From assembly GCF_047511655.1 (NCBI RefSeq), contig NC_133398.1, forward strand, positions 38,755,638-38,819,637: a stretch of DNA of 64,000 nt, read 5' to 3'. The translations under genes were made by a program, and so were the position numbers. Below are positions 10,709-60,860 of this stretch, piece after piece. Every line of letters begins with the position of its first letter. Within the stretch, counting starts at the first letter, position 1. Origin of the DNA: Castor canadensis (Eukaryota; Chordata; Mammalia; Rodentia; Castoridae). The notes under the pieces were generated by a model, which was not told where the DNA came from, searched no databases, and saw only the letters and a list, made by a program, of their open reading frames with translations.

Positions 10709-10939
10709 ATGGGGGCAGCCATCTCCCAGGGGGCCCTCATCGCCATCGTCTGCAACGGCCTTGTAGGCTTCTTGCTGCTGCTGCTCTGGGTCATTCTCTG
10801 CTGGGCCTGCCACTCTCGCTCTGCCGACGTCGATTCTCTTTCTGAATCCACTCCCAACTCCAGCCCTGGCCCCTGTCCTGAGAAGGCACCACCACCCCAG
10901 AAGCCTAGCCATGAAGGCAGCTACCTGCTGCAGCCCTGA
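10709..10939 (+). CDS. ENHO: Adropin precursor (energy homeostasis-associated protein)
   Basis: Encodes a 76-residue protein starting MGAAISQGALIAIVCNGLVG and ending KPSHEGSYLLQP, recognisable as adropin. Residues about 9-33 form one hydrophobic stretch, FLLLLLWVILCWAC, described in the family as a signal peptide or membrane anchor. Residues 34-76 are the Ser/Pro-rich segment regarded as the active peptide, with two cysteines (34 and 56) that can pair. Adropin is reported as a liver and brain peptide tied to fuel use and endothelial function. The start is chosen by the known N-terminus; the frame stays open upstream, but no in-frame ATG lies between the exon 2 acceptor and this one. Codon 48 (10850-10852) is ACT, Thr, where my memory of human and mouse adropin has Ser. 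The gene converges with DNAI1 on the other strand. Confidence 0.97.
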   Translation: MGAAISQGALIAIVCNGLVGFLLLLLWVILCWACHSRSADVDSLSESTPNSSPGPCPEKAPPPQKPSHEGSYLLQP

Positions 10940-11333
10940 AGGCCCCTGGCCCACCCTGGAGCCTGGGACCTGAGTCTGCCCCACTCAGAGCCTGGAATCA
11001 GGATCCCAGAGTTCAGCCAGCCTGGGGTTCAGAACTCGAGTCCAGCCTGCTTGGAGCTAAACCCAACAGCCCAGAGTCTAGCCAACCTGACTCCAAGAGA
11101 GGCCCCAGGTGGTCTTAGAGAGACAGACCTGGAGTGGGAGTTCAGGAGTTGGTGCTAGAGCCAGGGCCATCTGGACTCTGCTCCATCCCAAGGGCCAAGG
11201 GCTGGGTTTACCTTTTCCCTAGGCTCAGCGCCTCCAGGCCCTCTAGGTTGGGGAAGCAAACTGGAACCCATGGCAATAATGGGAGGGTGTCCAGGCCTGG
11301 CCCCTCCCCTGGTCCTCCCACTGTTTGCTGGAT

Positions 11334-11339
11334 AATAAA
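11334..11339 (+). terminator. ENHO: ENHO poly(A) signal AATAAA
   Basis: Canonical AATAAA about 395 bp after the ENHO stop codon, followed by a T-rich stretch (GAGATTTTTCTCCTCTTCCTG) that can serve as the downstream element. Confidence 0.85.
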
Positions 11340-11414
11340 CAGAACTGTGGCTCTACCCTGAGATTTTTCTCCTCTTCCTGACAGCCCCATGGTAGCAAAA
11401 TTAAAGGTATGAGA

Positions 11415-51991
<40,577 letters not shown>

Positions 51992-52262
51992 CTGAAGGAA
52001 GAAGAGAAACACAAGGCAAGTCATAAGCAAATTGACATGGGACTCTCATAAGCAGGATAATGGGAAAGCTCCTGTCAAATAACCTCATAGATAAAGGTCA
52101 TTGAGCTTTCCCAAGTCTCAGAAACAGTTCTGTGCCACTCTCAGTGGCACCATGTGTTTATCAGCCCAGCCATGAAGGTCCTGATTCTGACCTAGGTTGC
52201 TAAAGCAACCCTGCTTTAGCATCAGTGAGACTAACTGATGAACAGCAATCAGGTAAACTTCG

Positions 52263-52496
52263 CACTAGTCATTCTTTTTTTTTTTGGTGGTACTAGGGTT
52301 TGAATTCAGGGTGCATGCTTGCTAGACAGGCATTCTACCACTTGAGTCTCTCCACCAGCACTTTTTTTGTGTTGGGTATTTTTGAGATAGTGTCTTACCA
52401 ACTATTTGCCTGAGATAGCCTTGAATCATGGTTGTCTTGATCTCTGCCTCCCGAGTAACTAAGATTACTGGTGCTCAGATAGCACTAGGCATTCTT
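52263..52496 (-). mobile_element. Composite SINE with near-perfect target duplication
   Basis: CACTAGTCATTCTT at 52263-52276 and CACTAGGCATTCTT at 52483-52496 flank 'ggtggtactagggtttgaat', 'ctaccacttgagtctctcca' and 'gagtaactaagattactggt'. Confidence 0.88.
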
Positions 52497-52857
52497 AATT
52501 ATAACTAGTTCATCAAATATTTTAAAGCATATTCTAAGTGCTTAGCTCTGTACTGGCCCATAAGGGGATCTCAAAGGCAGATTATGATCATAAACACTTG
52601 TTTGAGATAAATATAAACTTCTTATAACCAGATATTTTATTTGCTTTGTACACTGCTGTATCCCGAGCATCTAGAACAATGTTCAGAACATAGTAGGTGC
52701 TCAAAGTACTTACAGAATAAATGAATGAGTGCCATCACAACCCATTAGTGATCATGACCCTGGAAAAAGTTTTTCCTCTCTGGGCTTCAGTTTCCTTGTG
52801 AGTAAAATGTATAGGATTGGATAAGATGATCTTCCAATTCTAACAAGCTAAAATTTT

Positions 52858-53285
52858 ACGGTTTGGATATCGTTTGAGTGTCCCTCAAAGATTCATGTGT
52901 TGGGAGGTCTGGTTCCCAGGGTGGTGGTATTGGGGGATGATAGAACCTTTTCAGAGGTGGGGCCTAGTGGGAAGTTCTTGAGTTATTAAGACATAGCCTT
53001 CAAAGAGAGCAAGGTAATTAATTCTCTGACCCCTTGGTAGTTCTCAGAAAGGGTGGTTATAAAAGGGGCAAGCCTGGTGTCTCTTCTCTCTGTTTCCTAG
53101 TACAAGATGTGATCCTTTCTCCTGCACAAGTTCTGCCAACCACCATGAAGTCCTCATCAAAGCTGATGCAGGAGCCATGCCCTTAAATCTCCAGAACTGT
53201 GAGCTATAATGAAACACTTTTCTTCAAAAGTAGCCTGTCTTAGGTATTTTTGTTATAGTTACAAAATGCTGACTAACAGAGGCAG
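52858..53285 (+). mobile_element. Solo MaLR-type LTR
   Basis: Starts 'ggtttggatatcgtttgagt' and contains 'ggggcctagtgggaagttct', 'tctccagaactgtgagctat' and the end 'tacaaaatgctgactaacag', the layout of an ancient MaLR LTR. Non-coding; no internal viral region adjoins it. Confidence 0.8.
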
Positions 53286-54169
53286 CATGCTCAATTCAAC
53301 TTGATGGACACTTGTGGAGCATCTATTTATGTGTCAGTTACTAACCTAAGCAGTGGAACATAGGCAAAAAAAGACAAATTCCCTACCCCAGCTTTCTCAG
53401 GATCTATGGAGGACAGGTGAGTGTGATCAGTGTTCATCACTCACTCACTTAGTATATGTTCCTTTGAAACCTGCCTCTGTGGTAGGGTACTGTAGGGCTG
53501 CACAGGGGAATCCACCCAGCCTGAAGTGCTCAGGAAATGTTCCATAGGAGGCCATTTCTTAGCTCGGCGTCAAAGGACAAGATGAATTGTCTAGGTGGAG
53601 ATGTTTTTCAGAAAGAGAAAACACCACGTACAAAGGCAAGAGAAGAACAACGACAGAGGCAGTGAAATGTTCCACTAAACACAAATCCCGCAGTATATAT
53701 ATAGAGAGAGAACCAATAGGTGTTTCAGGTGATCAAGCAAGACGGAAATCAGTGTGGTTAGAGATATGAGGGAGGGGGTCCTTGGGAGAAGTCGACCTGG
53801 AGCACTGAAGAAGGAGTCAAGGCAACAAAGGAATCCAAGCCAAAGGGAAAACGCTGGTGGCAGCATGGCACATGGGAAAGTGATCTCTGCTCCCAGCATT
53901 GTCACTGACCATCTTTTTGATCTTGGGGAAGATTCTAGGCTTTGATTTCCCAAATGCAAGTGAGGGAGTTAGATGGGGTCCCACAGCTCTTAAAATGATA
54001 CAGTCTTTGGGAAAGACTTGGATGGGGGGAAAGGAGAAAGGATTCCAGGGAAAGAGAAAATCACATCTCAGCTTGGGTTGGAATGTTGCTGGGAGGCAAG
54101 GCAGCAGGATTCAGATTTCTGCCAGGTTGCCAAGGTTTCCAGTGATGGGAACCCTTTTCTGAGGCTAAG

Positions 54170-54510
54170 CCACATGAGCTAGAAAACTTTCCTTTGAAGA
54201 GCCTCTGATTCTTAAGGTAACAGGATGGAAGCATCATAATGTCCAACAGCTTCTGGCCCACAACTGAACACTGGAGGGCCAATTCCAACCCAGACCACCA
54301 GCCTTAAATAGAAAACGAGATCCAGTTACACTGCCCCCTGTAAATATGTCTGTAAAACATTTATCTGGCAATAAAAGAACTGACAAGGCAATTTGAGTGT
54401 AATTGTTTTTGGCAGTTGGAAATATTTCAATTAACACACTATAAAAGCCACACTATAATAAATGCAAAACAGGCCAATGAAATCAGCTACAGCCCTGACT
54501 TCCCAACCAT
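54170..54510. other. Candidate conserved non-coding element in DNAI1 intron 1
   Basis: About 340 bp of complex DNA free of known repeats, with GCCTTAAATAGAAAAC, ACATTTATCTGGCAATAAAAG and TTTCAATTAACACACTATAAAAG. Enhancer-like by texture only. Confidence 0.3.
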
Positions 54511-54689
54511 GGCAAAGGAGATTGAATGTCAGGCTGCCACTTTGGGCCCTTGGTCTTCCAGGAGAAGCCTGAGACAGACAAGCCTGAATTCCTGAAAAGC
54601 TTTTGATGGTTTCTTCCAGAAGCCATCAAGCCACAGAAGAAAAAGCCCAACTCCCTCTCCAGACCCTCAGAACTCCATCATCTGCCTCA

Positions 54690-54965
54690 AGTCTCCATTC
54701 CAGTTGGCTCTCCCTCCGTTCACATGCTAGGATGGTGAGGTACAATCCAGCAAGGCTATTCACAGTCCCCAAACCTGGCTTGTCCTTCTCACTCTCCACC
54801 TTTGCTTTTACTATTCCTTCTGCCAGGAATGCTGCCTTTTCCTTCCCTCTTCCTGTTCCTGATATCTCTGCCTAACAAAACCCTACCCACCATCCCTCTC
54901 CTAGTCCTTTATCTGACTCCTCCTGACATGTTATCACCTTTCTCCTACCACGTTCTACTGTTTCT
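54690..54965 (-). mobile_element. L2-like LINE fragment
   Basis: 'ctattccttctgccaggaat', 'gctgccttttccttccctct' and 'ctcctcctgacatg' resemble antisense L2 3' end. Confidence 0.6.
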
Positions 54966-55177
54966 TTCCTCACTTTGAGCAGGCTCACCTCCACCTTCCA
55001 TTACCACCACCACAAGAACCAGCTGTTTTAAGATTAAGAACCAAATGTAGCTTCAAGTAGATACTCTGTTGTCTTTTGGTTTTCTTTACAAAAGTGGAAA
55101 GTACTATGAAAAGAAGCATAATATTGCGATATATATGGGAGGTGACTCAGAAGTTCCAGCAACGGAAGCCCACCATT

Positions 55178-55250
55178 CTTTTTTTTTTTTTTTCAGTACT
55201 GGGGCCTGTTAAGCAGGCACTACCACTTGAGCCACTCGCCATCCTAGGCC
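55178..55250 (-). mobile_element. Truncated tRNA-like SINE
   Basis: T-run, 'cagtactggggcctgttaag', 'caggcactaccacttgagcc'. The flanking CCCACCATTCTT (55170-55181) and CCCACCATTCTT (55249-55260) form a target-site duplication. Confidence 0.88.
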
Positions 55251-55688
55251 CACCATTCTTATGCTATTGACCAAAGAAGTCACTCTTCTCTTCTGCAGGT
55301 CATTCTATTTGGTCAAGGGAGGATGTCTATGAAGGACTGAGGCTGGAAGAGGAAACCCATTCAACCCACCATGGCAGACAACTTAACCCTGGTCATCAAT
55401 GCCTAAACTCCTTCACAGCTGAGCACCCTAATCTCATTGTTACAGGTTTCAGTGTGAACACCCTGAGGGCAGTAACTATGTCTTACTTTGGATCACTAGC
55501 ACAGGGCCTAGCACTGGCATGGAGTCCACCTACCCTTATAAATGTCACCAGTAACAATCCAGATGACTGGTGGTTGCTTCTCAGTTCTCTTATAGGATGT
55601 AACATTGCTTGAAACCTCTCTTCTACCTTCTCTCCCATGTTACTAATCTCACCCAATAGCTCCTTCTCAATATCTTTGACTCCTCCCT

Positions 55689-55693
<5 letters not shown>

Positions 55694-55723
<30 letters not shown>
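55694..55723. repeat. (TA)n microsatellite
   Basis: About 15 TA units. Confidence 0.95.
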
Positions 55724-55726
<3 letters not shown>

Positions 55727-56169
55727 CTCTCTGGTCCTTCTTACTCTATATACTTCCCTTAGGTGTTCCTATCCCCATCCATATATAATAAAGGTCAAAT
55801 ATATTTCTGTAGTTTAGATTTCACAGTATTTCATGTTCGAATTGATCGCAGAGCACTCAATATCTTGAAAAACAACCTCACTATGTTCTTTTTTTTTTTC
55901 ACCCCAAACTGCTACTTCCTCCAGTATTTCTTACTCATTCAAGTGTACCACCATCCATTTAGTCACACAGGCTGGAAGCATGGCTTATCTTCACCGTCTT
56001 GTTAGCATTATATTTCAAAGTCTAACAATTCAATTTCTTCAGTATCTTTCATAGCTATCCACCCATTTACATCCCCCTTAATTCAGTCCTTTGCTATCTT
56101 TTGCCTAATCATATTTGATCTCCTTGTCTCCAGTTTCAGTTTCTTTCCACTCTAATAATTGTATCATTA

Positions 56170-56400
56170 TCATCATTTTCAGCTATTGACTAGTACTCAG
56201 TTCGGGCTAGTTATTTACTAAGCTTTTTATGTACATTATCTCATTTAATCTTTATAACCATCCTATGCATTTGGAGCTATCATTATTCCTACTTAATAGA
56301 TGAGGAAATTGAAGCATAGAGAGATGAAGCAATTGACCCCAAACTGATGGGTTTTGGAACCAAACTCTAAGACACTATCTATAAATGATATTCCTAAAAC
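56170..56400 (+). mobile_element. MIR element
   Basis: 'cattatctcatttaatcttt', 'ataaccatcctatgcatttg' and 'cttaatagatgaggaaattg' match MIR. Confidence 0.85.
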
Positions 56401-57124
56401 ATAAACTTGATTATGTTGCTCTACTGATTTAAAGTTTCCAAGGACTCCCCATCAGTTATGAGATGGAAGCCTGAGCACACTATCATGGCATCTACCTCAT
56501 TCCTGCTCTTTCCCTCCCACAGCCACACCCAGTCACTTACAATTGTCCCTAAATTTATGTAGAAAGAGCCACATGAGCAGGAGACTGAGCCTGTGTGTCT
56601 GGTGGTCAGATTTGCTCCCTAAGCCTTGGGCAGGAGAGAGTGGCAGACTCGGAGGGGCTGTTCACGTAAAATATCTCCTTTCTTTCTCCATGTTCACATG
56701 ACTTCTTTCCTGAGTCATGTGACTTCACAGCTCTCTGCCAAGCATCTTGCTCCCTTCCCTCGATACTACCAACCATGATATCTAGCCATAATTAACACCC
56801 TCTGTCAAGTCAGACTCTGTGATTCTATATCCTCTGTTAAGATCCTGCCTCTCTGGACCTCTAACCACCTCATTCTTCAGGCACAGTTGTGGGTCACCAC
56901 TTCCTTGGCTTAGCACTTTGGGATGATCTTTAGGTTAACATCTCTCCTAGCTTGTCCCAGCCCTCAGGACTGTCCCTTTCCAAAAGTTGTCCACAGTGCA
57001 GCCCCATTCAGTCTGTCCTAGGACTTGAGGGTGGAGTAGGTTCCAGAAGTCTGGAAAGCAATGGAGAAGAGTTGAAAAAGAATGAAATAGCAGACAAGAG
57101 TCATTCTCATTTATAGCAGTGACA

Positions 57125-57355
57125 TACCAAGAGCAGATTTTTTGGGGGGAATTGGGGGGAGATGGGACTGGGGTTTGAACTCAGGGCATCAGGCTTGCAA
57201 AGCAGGTGCTGTACCACTTGAGCCACACCTCCAGTCCATTTACTTTGGGTTTTTTTGGAGACAAGGGTCTCAAAAACTATTTGCCCAGGCTATCTTCAAA
57301 CCATGATCTTGTAGATCAGGATTACAGGTGTGAACCATTAGCAACCCGCCTAAGA
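57125..57355 (-). mobile_element. Composite SINE
   Basis: 'gggactggggtttgaactca', 'taccacttgagccacacctc' and 'cagattacaggtgtgaacca'-like end. Confidence 0.85.
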
Positions 57356-57554
57356 GTAGATGTTTGAAGTCTTGCTTACCTGGCCCAGTCCAGAGGGGCT
57401 AGGAGACAAGTTGACCACTATCACCATCCCAGATGCATTCTAGTGAGCACTCTTGGTGGTCAGGCACTCTGTTAGGCATTGTATAGTCATTATACCCAAT
57501 CCTCAGAGCCTCCCTAAAAAGTAAGGAAATGCTTCCCATCTTAAAGGCAAGGCT

Positions 57555-57685
57555 AGAACCGGGTTTTGTAATGCATCCTGTAGTCCAGCACTCGGGAGGT
57601 CTGAGGCAGGAGAATTGTGAGTTTAAGGTCAGCTTGATATAAATAGTAAAATTCTGTCTCAAAAAACAAATTAATTAATGAAAAT
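57555..57685 (+). mobile_element. B1-like SINE
   Basis: 'atgcatcctgtagtccagca', 'ctcgggaggtctgaggcagg' and 'aaaattctgtctcaaaaaac'. Confidence 0.8.
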
Positions 57686-57944
57686 AAAATAAAGACAACG
57701 CGACTGAGAATTGTTCACTCCAAATAATGTGGAGTATTTGAAAATGGAAGAGTATTTGAAAACAAAGTTCGTAGTCTATTTAAGAGATGATTATTATTCC
57801 CACCTACTGGGCATTTACAGTTCTTAGAGCTGTTTTGCTTCATGACTCATTGTACAGTATAAATAACATACTTTAGAGGTAAGTAAGTAGAATTTAAATG
57901 TTCTTAAGCTGTTTCCTATCATGAAGATATAATATTTAAAAAAA

Positions 57945-58180
57945 ATGAATATGTAGCTGAGTGCCAGCAGCTCACATCTGTGATGCTAGCTACTTGGGTG
58001 GTGGAGATTGGGAGGATAGTGGTTCAAGGCCAGCCTGGGCAAACAGTTCATGAGACCCCATCTCCAAAACAACCAGAGCAAAATGGACTGGAAGTGTGGC
58101 TCAAGTGTTAGAGTGCCTACTTTGCAAATGTGAAGCCCTAAGTTCAAATCCCAGTCCCACCAAAAATAGAAAAAAATGAA
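57945..58180 (+). mobile_element. Composite SINE
   Basis: 'gctgagtgccagcagctcac', 'gaggatagtggttcaaggcc', then 'gtgtggctcaagtgttagag' and 'agccctaagttcaaatccca'. Confidence 0.88.
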
Positions 58181-58229
58181 TACGTGATCAGATGGAGCCA
58201 TGGAACTCAAATGTGGGCCTTGAAGTTAA

Positions 58230-58400
58230 CCATACCTAGCTACTTGCCAATTCTATGACCCTAGGTAAGTTATCTTCTCCAACCCTCAGTATCCTTATCT
58301 TTCAAATGGGCATCATAAAGACCCCTCTCAGACAATCACAGGCTCTTCTGAGGAAGAAGTGAGTCGATGCATCTAAAGCGCATAGTGTTGTGCCCTATAA
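58230..58400 (+). mobile_element. MIR element
   Basis: 'caattctatgaccctaggta', 'agttatcttctccaaccctc' and 'tatctttcaaatgggcatca'. Confidence 0.8.
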
Positions 58401-59225
58401 GTGATGTCAGCATCACATTCCCGTTTTTGACCCTGCTCTGACCTCAGCCAGGTGGCCCTTTGTCTAGTAGCTCTCACACTTAGGGCTGAACAGTCATCTG
58501 CAGCTCACATCTCCACAGAAGAATTCAATACTGAAACAAGATTGTTCCTGGAAAGAGGGGCTCTTTGAAGCATACAAACCCACAGACGCTGTTTCCTCCT
58601 TCCTAGGGCCCAGGAGACTGTGTTTACCATTTCCGTTGTCTTGGTCCTTACTCTAAAACTCACTAACAGGTTTCCATTAAGCTAAATTGAAACTAAATAC
58701 CTCACCAGCCTGCAGTTTCAGTTTCTAAAAGAGTAGAAGCTCTTAGTCCCACAGGAACAACAATTCACCAACAAACCTTCCTCCAGCTACAATGAATGCA
58801 TTTCAAATCCCTGAGCCTACTGCAATGTCCAAAACACACAGAGGCACCAATAAGTGTTTGTAGTTAAAAGAGAGCTTGAAGTTTTGAAACAGTGTTATGC
58901 AGGGTAACAGGAACTATTATACACTGTTCTGCACATACGAATTGATGCAAACTTTTTTTGTGGTTATTTGGGACTATGTACCAAAATTTAAAATGTATAT
59001 GCCACTCTGCATTCTTCATTTTTTTGACAGAAATTTGTACACATAGCTCATGCATCCTGCTTGCTAAAACATTGGGAACTTCGAAAACAAAATTTATTTG
59101 CAACACTATTTGTAATATATTTTAAGAGGAAAATATACCTCAATATTTATCAATAGGGGCTTAGTTAAATAAATAGGATAAGTTATAGTGATTCAACGTG
59201 ATATTACACATGTTTTAAAGAAGAA

Positions 59226-59315
59226 TTACTGGACTGGAAATACAGCTCACTGATAGAACACTTGCCTTGCATGTCCTAGGCCCTGAATTTGGTCCTCAAC
59301 ACTACCAAAAAAAAT
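59226..59315 (+). mobile_element. ID-type SINE
   Basis: 'actggaaatacagctcactg', 'cttgccttgcatgtcctagg' and A-tail. Confidence 0.8.
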
Positions 59316-59354
59316 ATTGTATAACATGGTGATTATAGTTAATAACTATATATG

Positions 59355-59760
59355 CACATATATCTTTTTTTCTTGGTGAGCTGGGGTTTGAACTCAGGAC
59401 TTCATGCTTATAAAGCAGGCACTCTACCACTTGAGTTACACTTGCAGTCCATTTTTTTTCAGGGGGGTGGAAGGTTCTGGTTATTCTGAGATGGGGTCTA
59501 ACAAACTATTTGCCCAAGCTGGCCTCAAACTGAGATCTTCCCAATCTCAGTCTCCCAAGTAGCTAGCATTACAGGTGTGAGCCACTGGTGCCCAGCCTTA
59601 TTTTGTAGTACTGGGATTTAAACTCAGGGCCTCACACCCAGCCCTTTTTTCTTTTCAGTTATTTTTCCGGTAGAGTCTCATGTTTTTGCCCAGGCTGGCC
59701 TGGACTATGGCCTCCTGAGTAGTGAGGATTACAGGCAGGAGCCACCCTGCCCAGATTGTA
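59355..59760 (-). mobile_element. Antisense composite SINEs, two joined
   Basis: A first copy covers 59365-59600 ('gagctggggtttgaactcag', 'agctagcattacaggtgtga'). A second runs from about 59605 ('gtactgggatttaaactcag') to 'gtgaggattacaggcaggag'. Confidence 0.85.
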
Positions 59761-59829
59761 TCATATTGTTGAAAATTGCCCAAAGAGTAGGTTTTAAATG
59801 CTCTTACCACAAGAAAAAGATAACTATGT

Positions 59830-59960
59830 AAGGTAATACATAGTTGATGTACCTTTTTTTCCCCCTCTTTTGGCAGTACTGGGGTTTGAACTCAGGGTTT
59901 TGCACTTGCAAGGCAGGTGCTCTACCACTTGAGCCAGACCTCCAACCAAGGTAATACATA
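59830..59960 (-). mobile_element. tRNA-like SINE with 13-bp target duplication
   Basis: AAGGTAATACATA occurs at 59830-59842 and 59948-59960 and brackets a short antisense SINE with 'ggcagtactggggtttgaac' and 'ctaccacttgagccagacct'. Confidence 0.95.
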
Positions 59961-60144
59961 CTAATTAGCCCAATTTTAGTCATTCTACAATATGTACATA
60001 TGTCAAAATATGTTGTACATGATAAATATATGTAATATTTGCCAAATAAAAATAACAGCATATTACTGGAAAAAAAAAGAATGAGGTAAACCTTCATGTA
60101 TTGTTATGGAAGATTCTCCAAGGCAAACTGTTAAGTGGAAAACA

Positions 60145-60235
60145 AGATATGGGAGCTAAGGTGTAGCTTAGTGGTAGTGCTTGCCTAGCATGTGTAGACC
60201 CTGGATTTGATCCCCAGCACTGAAAAAAAAAAAGT
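60145..60235 (+). mobile_element. ID-type SINE
   Basis: 'gctaaggtgtagcttagtgg', 'gcttgcctagcatgtgtaga' and 'tttgatccccagcactgaaa'. Confidence 0.88.
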
Positions 60236-60783
60236 GAATTACAGGAATACAGACCCATCTGCTTAGTTTAAGAATATGTGTGTGCATGTATATTTGCATG
60301 TACATACAAATTATTTTGGACTATTGTATAGAATCTGTTGACAATGGTCTTGCAAGCTAGGAATTATGTGGAAGAAGAGGCAAGGATTGTTCACCTCATA
60401 CTCACTGTGATAGATTTAATTCTTAATGTGACTGTGCATTCCTTACATAATTTAAAATACTAACTGTAAGGCTAACAAAACACAGTAAATGAGGTTTCTC
60501 ACAGCAGGCTTAAGAGGGAAGTTTATTGCCATGTATGCCCACGTCACAAAATTAGACAAATCTCAAAAAAAAAAAACAAAACCAATCTGATGATGCACCT
60601 CAAACTCTTAGAAAAATGAGAACAAGCCAATCCCAAAAGTAGTAGATGGAAAGAAAGTATAAAAATTAGGGCAGAAATCAATGAATTGAAGACCAAAAGA
60701 ATGATACAAAGAATCAATGAAACAAAAAGTTGGTTCTTTGAAAAAAATAAACAAGATTGACAAATATTTAGTCAAATTAACCA

Positions 60784-60860
60784 AGAAGAAGAAGAAGAAG
60801 AAGAAGAAGAAGAAGAAGAAGAAGAAGAAGAAGAAGAAGAAGAAGAAGAAGAAGAAGAAA
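60784..60860. repeat. (AAG)n inside the L1
   Basis: About 25 uninterrupted AAG units where the L1 normally has a short AAAGAAAGAGA-like run. In the DNAI1 transcript direction it reads (CTT)n. Confidence 0.97.

Larger units (their letters stand above)
10542..11360 (+). other. ENHO: ENHO exon 2 (5' UTR end, CDS and 3' UTR)
   Basis: The acceptor is a C/T-rich tract ending ACCCCCCCAG at 10532-10541. The exon then has 167 bp of 5' UTR, the complete CDS (10709-10939) and about 400 bp of 3' UTR to a poly(A) signal at 11334-11339. The cleavage point near 11355-11365 is inferred from usual spacing. With exon 1 this predicts a short mRNA of roughly 1.2 kb. Confidence 0.8.

Noticed and set aside
52858-53285. 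Intact endogenous retrovirus
   Set aside because: Only a solo, decayed MaLR-type LTR is present, with no coding interior beside it.
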